Assembly (NCBI GenBank): GCA_965153455.1
Contig: OZ234503.1
Coordinates: 4,650,001 to 4,714,000, forward strand
Source: Sphagnum compactum
Taxonomy: Eukaryota > Bryophyta > Sphagnopsida > Sphagnales
DNA: 64,000 nucleotides
Direction: 5' to 3'
Under the pieces are notes generated by a model, which ran no database searches, had not been told where the DNA came from, and saw only the letters and a list, made by a program, of their open reading frames with translations. This document shows, piece by piece, positions 12,148 through 24,000 of the stretch; the stretch's first letter is position 1, and the number at the start of each line of letters is the position of its first letter. A program made the translations under genes and the position numbers.

Positions 12148-13439
12148 TATGCCAAGTGATGGACAAGTTCATAGCCATGTGTTCATCTAATGTTAGGAAC
12201 TTGGTTGCATCCTTTAAACATCAGTTAATTAACAAAGGGTACGTATTTAACATTCTAGCTCTCAAAGCCAATAATCGTTTTGACTATATTCAAGATAGTT
12301 GTTTCCTAGGACAATAACGTGGAGAAGAAATGTTTTTGTTCAAGATGTTTATGTATGGAAATGATAGTGAATGTGGTTTGGTGAAATGGATGCAACCTAA
12401 TGGTGACTTCCAAATAGCTTGGATCATGTTTGATCATGTGAAGTGTATGGAAAGATGACAACCCTTGCCTGCCATGTGTATGATTCAATTTATTATAAAT
12501 TGATGACAATTGATTAGATCCATCTTGAAAGTCTAATTAATGGGGAGAGTTCGGTTTTGAAAAATTGACTAGTTGATGCAATGTCGTAGTTGACAACACA
12601 AAATGACAAGGTTGTTTGATAGATAATGCCACTTAAAATGTCAAAAATACACACAATTGGTGGGAGGTTGGTGTTTTCTTTTCTTGCAAATTTTCTTGCT
12701 CATTAATCACATTTTGTTGTTGGAATAATTTGAGTCTAATTGGAACTTGAATATAAACTTTGGGTTTTTACAAGTTGTTTTGAAACTTGAATGCAAAAGC
12801 AAGGTGAACAATCACATTTGGTTGTTGTTTGCAATTTTGGTTAGGAACTTGATTATAAATTTTGGGTTTTTATAAGTTTTGTTTGCTTTTACTATGTTGT
12901 TCATATTGTGTAGGTCCTCTTTTCATTCTAATTGGGGAGAATCCTTTAATGGATTGGGGTTGACCCCTTTGGAAGGCACATTCTAAATAATGAAAACCAA
13001 CATCATTTGAGTAGCATTCTACCTTGTTTTGAATTATTGTAGCAAAATTTTCAATTTCAACTTTGCACAATTCACATTTCCACAAACTTGTGCTTGTTTG
13101 TTGTAGCTGAATTACAACCACAAATAATAGCATGAAACATTCTACTATCTGAAGTTTGCATTAAGATCTTAATTAAAATTTACAACCGTGAACATGCATA
13201 TCACAATGAAGTTGAGATCTCCATTAAACTCAAAATGTACACAACCTTCATGTGTGTTATAACCAAATTAGATAGAGCTTTGCAATCTTGTTTGCCACTT
13301 AATTGGATGAACATCAAATGGATGGTGTTAATGATACACCATTGCAAATTTTTAAACAAAAACACTGATAAAAAATCATCAATCACTAACAAAAAATTAT
13401 ATAGATGAATTAAATTGAAGTTGCACCTCTAAGCATAAA
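12148..13439. other. AT-rich intergenic DNA, no gene recognised
   Basis: Short open frames only. A phrase like ACTTGAATATAAACTTTGGGTTTTTA recurs in altered form near 12747 and 12850, so part of it is locally duplicated. Nothing else could be identified. Confidence 0.4.
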
Positions 13440-14360
13440 ACATCATCATACATGACGCACCCCCAAACTCCTTGATGGATTCAATTGCGAGTCCAAAGGT
13501 GAAAATAGAAGAAGGAGAAGGAGTTGGAGCACGTTCCCTAGCTCGCAGCACTTCGAGGGTAGAGGGGCATGCTGGAGCTCCGAGATGGGACTAGGACGAG
13601 TGACAAGTAGGTCGATTATTCACACGGACCTGCACAAACCAAACAACAAGTTGGTTAGTGCATAGTTGGAGCATTTTTGGTGCACGGACAAGCCACGAGC
13701 AAACACAGACTCATAAGACTCACCACAACTCGGACTTCAGGGAAGCCACCACCTTCCCCCTTATAATATTCTCTATGCTTGGCCATGGGGCCAGCACCCA
13801 AATGTCATTTTGTCCCGGGACTCCCAAGTTGGAGTCCCGAAATTCGTTAAATTGAGATTCCCACAACTTTGAGGGCCCATAACTTTGTGTGAGGACCTCC
13901 AATTGAGCTGAAGTCTTAAGCAAAGTTGTAGCCCTTGTCGTGATCTTTTCAACGGTATGTGGCACGCCACCCGCACGCAAGGAAATCAAGGAGAATCCAG
14001 ACTTTTAGTGATCTAAAGTCAAATTAACAATTTGACTCCCGGCCTTTCTTTTGGCCATAACTTATGTTTTAAATACCAAAATGGGTCATTGAGCCCATTT
14101 TAGACATCTACGTTCCAAAATATTTTTAATGATATAAAGAACTTTTCAATCCAATGAGTTTTGACCCTTGAAATCGCCTTTTGAAGATTTAAGAGTCCAC
14201 TGAGACTCTAACTCCCAAAGTGGGAGCTCACTTGGGAGTGTGCGGGTTCATTTCCTCACACTATCTTGCACTCCTGGAAGCATGAAATGTGACTCTCGGG
14301 CTTCACTCTTAACCTGCACCTTTGCAAGCCATTGACTTGGTCGTGAGCCCAAGGTTAGGG
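13440..14360. other. GC-richer segment, possible retrotransposon LTR or other mobile remnant
   Basis: The base composition rises over about 900 bases. The segment is rich in short near-palindromes built on GGGACTCC, for example around 13817-13838, and in related GAGTCC/GGGAGT motifs around 14189-14240. This texture is common in LTRs and MITE clusters. No paired copy, primer-binding site or coding domain was found, so the nature is open. Confidence 0.3.
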
Positions 14361-16239
14361 TTGTGACAACACATGCCATTAGTAAATTTTTTAAATCTCA
14401 AATTAAAACCTTGTTTAATACAAATACAGTCAATCCTCTTGTGGTATATCAACTTTGGCTTAACAAAAGCCTATTGAACCATTTGGGAATTATTAACCAC
14501 TAAACATCAAGGTGGACCAATCTGGTCCACTTTTTAGTATATATTTGGCTTTCCATGACGTTTAAAGGTTAAATAACCCTAATTTATAATGGGATATTAC
14601 AATAACAATTGGAACTCTATTTATGAACACACAACACAATAATACAAGAATAGAACACAAGTTTGGATGTTGCAAGATAAACAAAATTTTAAATCCTTGA
14701 GGATATTCTTAAATTTAAACCCCCATTCCTAATGGCAACCTTCCCCCAAAAGAAAAAGCCATGGCCCTCTTTTATGCATCTTGAATCACCATGACATGCA
14801 TTTAGTTAATTTTGAACTAAACTATTAATTCTAGAGTTGTTTGACTTGGTGATTATTAGGATCATATGTTCTATTGAATTTGAAACAAAACATTAAAAAC
14901 TTTTATTTGTTGGATCATCTAATGTGACAAAGCATTATTAACATTTATTGTTGCATTGTATGGTGGCCCTAAGTCAAAGTTGTCTCTAAAATTTCAATCT
15001 TCAAATAATCACTTGTTAATTTTGAACTTTTCAAAAGTTCGAATTTAACTAAATACATGATGGTCTTGGTTGGCTTAGCAAAAAAAAATTCTTTTCTTAC
15101 ATTCGTTTGTCACCATTTTTGACTTAGTCTATTGGTAGGGACATTCAATTGGGGGGCTTACTATTGGCTTCAATGACATTTGCAATTTGTCTTCATGCAT
15201 GCAACCGCATGACTCTAAAAACTATATTATACTAATGCTCAAATCTTTGCCAAAAATGGAGGGGTCACTTCCCAATTGGATTTGCAAAGAAGGCTTTGAG
15301 ATTGGAGGGTGGGGCTAATTAATTGTATGTGAGTTGGGTTTTTAATATTGAAAATTACAAATTTTAACATATAATATATTATTAAAAGCACTTTTCCAGT
15401 TATAATTTTGGGGAAGCTGGGAAAAGGGTTTAGGATTTAGGGTTCCCAGCAGTTAACTGCCTAAACCCTAAAACCTAATTCTGGAAACCAGCCAATGAGA
15501 AAGCTCAACCTGCACTCAGAAGGGGGGGACTGCATTTTGGATTTTTGTGTTCCCACATGTTCTCATTTTGTTCTCACAAGATTCATGATAGTTCTCAGTG
15601 AGTTCCCCAAGTTCCCATGTGTTCCTCAATTTGTTCAACAATAGGAGGGCCAGTGGAAACAAAAGTACAAGAATTTGAGCCAAAAAATATGTTCTTCCAT
15701 CATCAACACTTGCAATTGTAATGGAGACACAAAGCCCCACATACCCTTAGTACACAGGCAAGCTTCGACACACATCTCTTGAATAATTTAATTCTCGAGA
15801 TTGCATGTCAAGAATGAAAATATTCTAAAGCATTCTGTGTTTTCCTTCACAAGATTTTGGTAATTTGAAAAAAATATTATTTGAAAAAAAATATTTCTAC
15901 AAATAATATAATTAGTGTAAAAGTTGCCAAGTTACTATGACAATTTCATAAGAGATTCCACCTTTCACCCTAATTTTTTTTTACCCTCAAGTGCTCGTTG
16001 AAATGCAAATGCCACCCCCACATAAAACATCCTGAGGTCTATAACCAAGCCATCACCTGTCACAACAGGCTCGTACATGGCGGCTACTTGGTTGGGTCCT
16101 CGTGATGGCCATTACCTTGATAAATACACAATTCGGTTGGCCCAAAATTGGCTCAGCAGATCATGCTAATGAGTTACATTGCTAGTCCTGTTTGTGATCG
16201 ATTCACTCTTATTGCATTTGTTGGGGATGAGGAAGAAAA
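14361..16239. other. AT-rich intergenic DNA, no gene recognised
   Basis: No supported gene. A small palindrome GTGGACCA-ATC-TGGTCCAC is at 14512-14530, and telobox-like CCCTAAA/TTTAGGG motifs occur at 15428-15480. The open frame at 15516-15740 has no recognisable content. Confidence 0.4.
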
Positions 16240-17060
16240 GTTGTCGAAGCAACAACAACAGAAAGGCATGATGAGAATTGAAAATTGATCCGCATCAATG
16301 GATTGACTTTCACCACTTTGTGATAATACTCACTTTAGTGAGTTAGGGGCGGGGGAGAGAGCCATATAAGCAACAACACGAAGACACCACAAGAATTGAA
16401 AATTGAGACGATCGATCGATCAATCAACTTTCACCACTTTAGAGATATCCATAAAATAAGGAAAAGAGAGCACCAGAACCCCCCAGTTTGGTCATCGATA
16501 CACAGGGTGAGATTCAAAAGTTACGTGCGAAAAAGTAAATTAGCATTCAAGTGGCGGGGTGAAACCCATAAAAACATTTTGGTGATGGTAATTGAGTTTT
16601 ATCCTCTCTTTTCCTTTTTACTCAACGCCTTCACTGCTGCTACATATATTTTCACTGCTCCTACGTGTACAGAGCTACTATCATTACTGCCAGCCTTGTG
16701 CATTAAAATGCTGAGTTTCAGTATGAAATTGTGCATTAAAATGCTGAGTTTCAGCATTTCATACCCAGATTTAATAAAATTTCCTTACTTTGCGGATAGT
16801 GCCAACCTTGTGCATTAAAATGCTGAGTTTCAGCATTTCATACCCAGATTTAATAAAATTTCCTTACTTTGCAGATACCACTGAAAGAGGCGTTTGGGGG
16901 GGGGGGGTGTGGGGAAAAGGAGGCCCAAAATAGGGTGAAGACTGGGTGAGTTTTAGGATTTCTCTTTTGTGATAATTCACTTTAGTGGGTCCGTCAAGGG
17001 GGGGTGGGAAAGAGTCTTCAAAGCAACAAATAACATAAAGACACACTATGTGCAGTGGAA
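16240..17060. repeat. Cluster of local duplications, related to 23850-24000
   Basis: Two imperfect copies about 122 bases apart share AGCAACAACA, AGAATTGAAAATTGA and TTTCACCACTTT (16248-16320 and 16371-16440). A second set of direct repeats carries TTGTGCATTAAAATGCTGAG at about 16694, 16729 and 16808; the last two are 79 bases apart and nearly identical through TTTCCTTACTTTGC. Its right part (TTTCCTTACTTTGCAGATA then CCACTGAAAGAGG then AGGGTGAAGAC) is found in reverse complement at about 23910-23990. A G-run lies near 16895-16908. Confidence 0.75.
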
Positions 17061-18522
17061 ATTAGGCAGCTTTGAGGGGGTCACTTTGTGGCCATGAGGG
17101 TCACCATTGCAACTACAACAAATGTAAGCAGCATGGTGAACACATTGGCAAAAGTCATGAGAAATGTGCACACTTGTCTATACACAAGAGTAGTTCCTCT
17201 AGTTTGGAGCTTGCAAGCAGCTGCCTTCAGGTCCTTCCTTCTTTTTTAATCCTTTACTTTTTCTTTGTAAATATGGAAGAAAAAGGACACAAGAGAGGGG
17301 AACTTGAAGATTACTAGTTTTTTTGGGTTTTGTTCTCCATATGTTCCCAATTTGTTCTCTATGTGTTCCTTAATTTTTATCTCATATGCTTTTGCCACAT
17401 GTTCCTTATGTATGTGGTTCCTTAACACCATCCACCAACAAATCATACCTCCAAATGCATTTTGCTTGAAGTGAAAACAATGGTAAAACTATGAAACATG
17501 TGTCTCTCTTGGTGATGATCCATGTCAATAGAGATACTGTAGTACCTTTTCAGGTTCAGCTCTTGGGTGCTGATTTTTATTTATTTTTTCAAAAGTCCCA
17601 TTTTTACAATAAAAAATAATAATAATTTATGAAATATTGGCAATAAATATAGGGAGCTTCTTTGGAAGGTTTTCTAAACTTAAAATCTATATCATAATAA
17701 TGAGACCTTTAACAACAATTTCTATTGCTTCTTCTTTTTGCAAACTTGGGGATATCGTAAACGTTCCACCAAATTATAAGATAGAGAAATGTTGTTAATT
17801 ATTGGATACTTGTTCTCCGATGGTGGATTGGACTGAAGTAGAAATTAAAAATTAAATAAGAATAATTTTTTAAAAAACTCTCTTGAGTGCTCATCAATTT
17901 TTTGCATTTTTTTGCCGTTCTTTGTAATATCCTTAAATTTTGACATTTCAAAACAATAATTTCTAAAAACATTGGCATTTCAAGAAATAATGTAATTATT
18001 GCCAAACCCGAAAAAGGTACTACTGTAGATGCAAAGAGAAAAAGTTGATAAAGTAATCCCAATAAAAATATGTTATAAAACCCAAGAAAGATGTGTCTCT
18101 TCCTACCCTTCCACAAGCAATTTGCTACCATATGTGAACATCCCATTCCACTTTTCAATTATATCATGTTCCTTGGTACCTAGTCAAGGCCTAAACTCTC
18201 AACTTTTAGGTTAAAATTTGGCTGCTATTAATAGCTCCAATTTTTTAACCTGACCTACCAGTCATTGCCTACTCTAAACCAAGGAACGCAAATGGGTCAA
18301 ACCCAAGTCTTCAACCCTAAACCCTACACTTTGCCCTAGATTATGGAGTGCCCAAAGGGCCATACTTTTACCAAAGGAACATGCCTCATTGCCTCATAGA
18401 ATATTCCCTTAGCCAGGGTAAAATTTCACTAGCATAAGGTAGATTCTTTTTTTTGCCTAGAGCCCTCAACTTCAAAGCATAGCATGGAGCTTTTTGTTCC
18501 AAGCATAGGGTTTGGACCCATA
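17061..18522. other. AT-rich intergenic DNA, no gene recognised
   Basis: Several open frames of 60-120 codons with strongly AT-driven composition and no family resemblance. Telobox-like CCCTAAACCCTA is present at about 18307-18318. Nothing else is supported. Confidence 0.4.
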
Positions 18523-18570
18523 CAAGTGCATTCACACCTAATGGCTTACAATTGGGTGTGAATGCACTTG
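18523..18570. repeat. Perfect 16-bp inverted repeat (hairpin), related to MITE ends at 60761-60971
   Basis: CAAGTGCATTCACACC (18523-18538) is followed by its exact complement at 18555-18570 with a 16-base loop. The core GTGCATTCACAC is the same as the terminal repeat of the small element at 60761-60971, so this may be an internally deleted or fused copy of that family. Confidence 0.8.
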
Positions 18571-21359
18571 AATGCTCTTGTCACTTGAATTATATTAAAG
18601 ATGTGAACTTGCATTTAGGTTTAAACCCCATGCCTTGAATAAAAAAAACATTGTGCTAAAAATCAACCCCATGTTAGGGAATCAAAAACTTGTGGTCCGA
18701 ATCAAAAACCTTGGGCTAGGGGATCAAAAACCCTAGGCTAGGGATCGAATAGCTTGTGCTATTGGCTTTGAAATCACAATCTCTAAAACAAAAGAAGAAT
18801 CGGCCACATGTTGAATGGAATATATTTTGTGCTAATGAAATCTTCCTTGAAGCAAGAGGTATGATAAAAGCATGGCCCTTGTGGTATTCCATACTAGCTA
18901 CCTTATTAACCATACATTTTAACAGGAAGGATTGGATTGAGATTTGTCTATTTCAAGTTCACACATACAAACTTTGCATGCCAATTTTCAAAACTTTTTG
19001 GAGGAACCTTATTTTCTGGAGTGCCTTTTGGATTGATGGATTCATTGGGTTCTTTGTCCTTTCATTTGAAGGACTAATTTTTTATTAAAACTATGTGAAA
19101 GTGGTTTTGGTTAGGGTTTTGAAAAAGTGTTGCATTAACTGTTGGCTAACGGAATCCATCTATGACATCAAAATTTTAAGAAGGATCTAGAAATTATGTT
19201 TCGTGTGAAAGAAAGAAGGTTTGTTGTTTATTGTTTTTTTGTTTACAACTGTAGGTGATGTCAAATGTTGTTGCGCATGAGATGACTATGAAATTAATGA
19301 TGCATGAAAAGCTATAGATGTGATGTCTATGGAATGAATTCATTGCTTCTTCGACTAAGAGGTGCACTTTTGGCATTTGCAATTTGCTCAAGGAGAATTC
19401 TTTTAATGCTAATGTGTTTTGTTTTCTATGGATTAAAATGTGATGTGTTGAGCATACACTGTAAGTGGACTAAAAATTGTGATCTTCCATTGCACAAAGC
19501 TTTGAAGTTCATCTACAAAATGTATGAACATAAACAATAGTATGGCATGGATTTTTCATGGTCCAAGTGAAAGTGTTTTCAAGTCAAAAAAGTCTATTGT
19601 GCAGTGTAGTGAAAGCTAAAGGATATAAAATTAAAATGCAAAAAAAATAAATTTGTGCAAAAATAGTGTCATGCATTGTGTCCATCTAAGGACTAAATGA
19701 TGTGGGTGGGAAATACATCAACAATAGTGTTCCAATAAGGTTATAGATGTTAAAATCCAAGACACGCTAATGAAATTAGGTCTAAGAGACAAGCTTTAAG
19801 GTTTGGATAGGAATATTATCAAAGTGGGATTGATAAATGTTGAGTGAAAAAAGGTTTTTTTTCCAATGCACATACAAAAAGAATAGGTCAAACCTTATGG
19901 GATCTTCTATGTTTCTATGTGTTGATTGATAGGTTACATTGGAAATTACGTGGTTGTGAATGATTTTATGGGGGTTATTGTGGGCATCTTATGTGTTAAA
20001 GGTCAAAGGTAACATTGTGATATAATCACATTTGAGTGGCATGGTTTAAATGAAAGTATGGCAAATAGAAATAATGGGGTAATTTACACAAGGTAACGTT
20101 TGATCCTAATTGCCATCTCCAACTAAATTTGAACATATGATGCCCCATATTCTTTGTAACATATATTCCTATTTATATTTTGTTACATTATGCTTGGACA
20201 CAAGAATGAAAATGGGTTTGGTCCCTAGCTCCAAGTGAAAGAGAGAGTGAAAGCTTTGGGATGAAACTAAACAAAAAAATATAATGCAACTCACAATCAT
20301 GTCAAATTAAACAAACCAAGAAAAGAAGGTTGTTTAATGTAATTTGGAGTCAAAATGGTGCACATATTAGCCATAGGTAATTCACATTTACAAGACACAC
20401 CATAGTTGAAATTAGGAAGAACCCACCATTCTCTTCCTTGTAATATATTTTATAGATGGTAGTAAAGGTTACATTGAACTATCAATTTCTTTTGAAACTC
20501 ATGGGTATGAATCCCAATATGGTCAAGTTATATGTCCCATTACTATACATGTTCATAACTTCTTCATATGAACATTGAATCAAAAGTTTTCAAAAGCAAA
20601 ATTATAGCCTTTAAAGATTTTTTTTTCAAAGAATGCATTAATCTCCTCCATTAAAGTTGATTTTACCCATCAAATGATTGAATAAATGGGTAGGAATCAA
20701 TTTGGTAATTTGATTATTGACCTTTTAAAAGCCATAATTCTTCTTACAAATCTTTCTCTCTTCAATGTTAGTATTTGGCTTTTGCAATGTTTTGCAATGG
20801 TTTAAAGAGGGCCCAATCTGGACAAGTTTTGATCCTTTATACCTTGGTCCAAAGTTGTAAAATATGGTAGGACTCCAAATTCCCAAAAGTGAAAATGGAT
20901 TTGGGACTTTTGGGGATTTTTTTCTTGCATTCCCACACACTTCCCTCTTAAATGGGGAGTGTGTTGGGGTGTCTACCTTCCCTTGGATTGATCTAAACTT
21001 GTTTCCTTCACATTTTTCTTAACTTTGGTTGAAAGTGTTAATCAAAAGCCCAAAGCTTTATTGCAATATGCGTGAATTTTAGTGCAAAAAGAATTATTAG
21101 ATTTTTATGATCACATTTATTTTATTGAAACACTATAAACACATGCATTTCTTACATACTTTGATTAACACACCCCAAGTTTATCAAATAGCATCCTTGG
21201 TAGAAAATCTCCTTAATTCCAATTCATTAGTCCAAAAATAGGGCATAATTCACTAACCTAAATCATTATGGGACCTTAAAAATGAAATATGTTCATTTCA
21301 CCCTAATCATTTCATCTTGCCTATAGTTATGTCACTATAAAGTCACTATGTAATTAGCA
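18571..21359. other. AT-rich intergenic DNA, no gene recognised
   Basis: The plus-strand frame at 18756-19088 (110 codons) has no recognisable domain and typical AT-rich noncoding composition. No paired repeats or RNA genes were noticed. Confidence 0.4.
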
Positions 21360-22660
21360 TGTTTACCCCAAGTTATTTTAAATTATTCTACTTTACGTTA
21401 TTTTTTGTTATGATTAATTATTCCACCTTAAGCTATTCAAACTTAAGTTATTTTTAGTTGTTCTAGGCTATTCCAACTTAGGTATTTTGGGTTATTTTGA
21501 ATTATTTCTAATATAATTCACTAGAAATTATTATAAATTATTCCACCTTCGGCTATTATAGGATATTCGACACTTGACTATTAAATAGGTTATTCTACCT
21601 AGGCTATTTTCAATTATTCTAGGCTATTCCACCCTATGGTATTCTAGATTATTTTATCTTAAATTATTTTTAGTTATTATCAGCTATTCTACATTATTTC
21701 ACCTTATTTTATTTTAAGTTATTGTATCTTATATTATTATCAACTATTATAGAATAATCCACCTTAAGCTATTTTAATCTATTACCTTAAGTTACTGTAG
21801 CCTACAACAACTTAAGGTTACATAAACTAGATAACCTCTGGTAGAATAACCTAAGATGGAATGGTAAAAAATAACCTAAAATAAAATAACCTAAAATATC
21901 CTAAGGTGAATTAACCTAAGATAATTTAGAATAGTCGAAAATACTTTAAAGTATAATAGCCTAGAATAACCTAAGGTGGAATAATTTAGAATAAACCAAA
22001 AATAGCTTAAAGTAAAATAACCTAAAATAATTTAAGGTGGACTAAGCTATATTAGCTAAAAATATTTTAAGGTAGAATAGCTTAACATATTATAAAGTGG
22101 AATAACTAAAAATCTATTAAAATATTTTAAAGTGGAATAAACTAAAATAGCTGGGAATAACATACTATGGTAAAATAATTTTAAATGAAATAAGGTGGAA
22201 TAATTTAAAATAATCTAAATATCCTAAGGTAGAATCATGTAAAATAACATAGGGTGGAATAATTTAGAATAACCTAAGTTGAAAAAGTGTAAAACATCCA
22301 ACAATAACCAAAGGTAAAATAGCATAAGGTGGAAAAACCTAAAATAACCAAGAATATTTTAAGGTAAAATAAATTAAAATATTGTATGGTGGAATACATG
22401 AAAATGGGTTTAAATAATTTAAGGTGGAATAGTATAAAATAACTGAAAATAGCCTAAGGTAGTATAACCTAAAATAACCAAGGATAAATAACATGAAATA
22501 ACTTAAGGTAAAATAATTTAAAATAGCCTAAGGTAGAATCACTTAAAATATCCTAATGTAGATAGTTTAAAATAAACAAAAATAGCCCAAGGTAAATAAC
22601 TTAGAATTTTTTTAAAAAACCTAAAACATAATAGCCTAAAATAGCCTAGGGTTGATGTAA
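21360..22660. repeat. Inverted array of degenerate AT-rich short tandem repeats
   Basis: The left arm (about 21360-21800) is made of phrases such as TTATTCCACCTTAAGCTATT. The right arm (about 21820-22660) is made of the complementary phrases, such as AATAACCTAAGGTGGAATAA. The switch in orientation is sharp and centres near 21801, where CCTTAAGTT (21785-21793) faces AACTTAAGG (21809-21817). Units are a few tens of bases, much diverged, and the right arm is nearly twice the left. A single transcript could fold back on itself over several hundred bases. Confidence 0.85.
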
Positions 22661-23129
22661 AAATCTATGGTAGCTTATACACAAGTTAAGAAAAGAATGT
22701 GAATAAATAATCTGTGGTAACAAATCATTTCACAATGGTTATGAACTTGTTTTTTAAACATGTAGGTGAAAGGAGGTGAGGGGTTCAAACTTTCACACTT
22801 GCATCTTAAGTTGATAGAATAGGTGGGCTAGGTTAGCTGATGTTCCTAGCTTAACTATGAACTAAGAATTAATTTAATGAATTTGATTAACTATTCGTGT
22901 CCCTAGCACTTGTCACTTCTCTAATGCATAGCAAAGAAAAGGCATAATACCTCTCTTAAATTGTAAGAAATATATTCCACAATATAAGGTGCCCTCCAAA
23001 TACACTAAAAATTCTCTCCAAATCTTTTATGAGTGCAAATTATGTTAGAATATTTGGAGGGCAACTTAACTTATATTGGTGATTATCCTTCCTTGAAAAG
23101 AGGAAATTATGGTTACATATGGGGTGCAA
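22661..23129. other. Intergenic DNA between repeat blocks
   Basis: No open frame or repeat of note. It simply separates the inverted AT array from the dispersed repeat that starts near 23130. Confidence 0.4.
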
Positions 23130-24000
23130 GATACCTCCCACTTTTAAGGAGTAGGTGTAGGAACCGTCCCTCTCTCTCTCTCATACACTTGGTGATGAAT
23201 CCTCATTTATTTAAGGCCCGCTTTACACTAGGAGTCAGGGCCAATGTTTAAACCCAAATCCAGCATTCCTATTGGTGCAAAAGTTGAAATCAGCCCCAAG
23301 GGCTTCACACTAGGTGTCAAGGGTGACAGAGAAAAAAACTTTTCAATCTGCCCTAAGGGCTTTACACTAGGAGTCAAGGCTGACATAGAAAAAAACTTTT
23401 CAATCTGCCCCAAGTTACTAGTAAATGCTGAACATTATGGCCTTGTATTGGCCCCAAGGCTGAAAAAAGGATACCATCAAATTTGGGAGGCCAATTTGCA
23501 ACCCTTGGGGCCAATGTTCCAGCATTTATTAATATCCTGACATCAATGTTTGAGCATCTATTAGTAACTTGGGGCCAATTTGCAACCCCAAAATGCTCAA
23601 AGTTGGCCCCAAGTTTTCTTTGACCCTAACTCCTAGTGTTAAAGCGAGCCTAAGTTCATGAAAACATTTGTCTGATGCTCTATGTTGGGTGTATAGCCCA
23701 TTGAGTAGGAGACATTCGCAAAGTGCCCAAAATGCAGGTCAAAATGCTAGACTCTACTAGAACCCTGTTTTAGGCCCCCTTATTTTGGGAATGCGCCTGA
23801 CCTTGGGGCTTTTACCCTGAAAAGTGACAGAACCTGCACTCAGAATCCAGATGTGGGGTTAGTTTCCAAGCTGGGGTGGTGATGATAATAGAGAAATCCA
23901 TAAATTCATCCTGTCTTCACCCTGTCTGTGGTCCTCCTTGCACCCCCTAACCCCTCTTTCAGTGATATCTGCAAAGTAAGGAAATTTGGCAGGCTTTTTA
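23130..24000. repeat. Dispersed repeat, second shorter copy at 61380-61600
   Basis: The two copies share, in the same order and orientation, CTCCCACT(T/C)TTAAGGAGTAGG, an ACATTC...CCCAAAATGC block, TAGGCCCC...TTTGGGAAT and CCT(T/G)GGGGCTTT. The copy here carries extra sequence between the blocks, including the 57-bp tandem repeat at 23293-23414 and many CCCCAAG/CTTGGGGCCAA motifs in both orientations (23450-23640). The right end (23910-23990) is also related, inverted, to 16850-16960. Family unknown. Confidence 0.75.
23293..23414. repeat. 57-bp tandem repeat, two copies and the start of a third
   Basis: Copies begin with GCCC(C/T)AAG at 23293, 23350 and 23407, exactly 57 bases apart, and share the GACA(G/T)AGAAAAAAACTTTTC phrase. 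The spacing is a multiple of three and the plus strand stays open through it, but the protein it would give is not recognisable. Confidence 0.9.
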
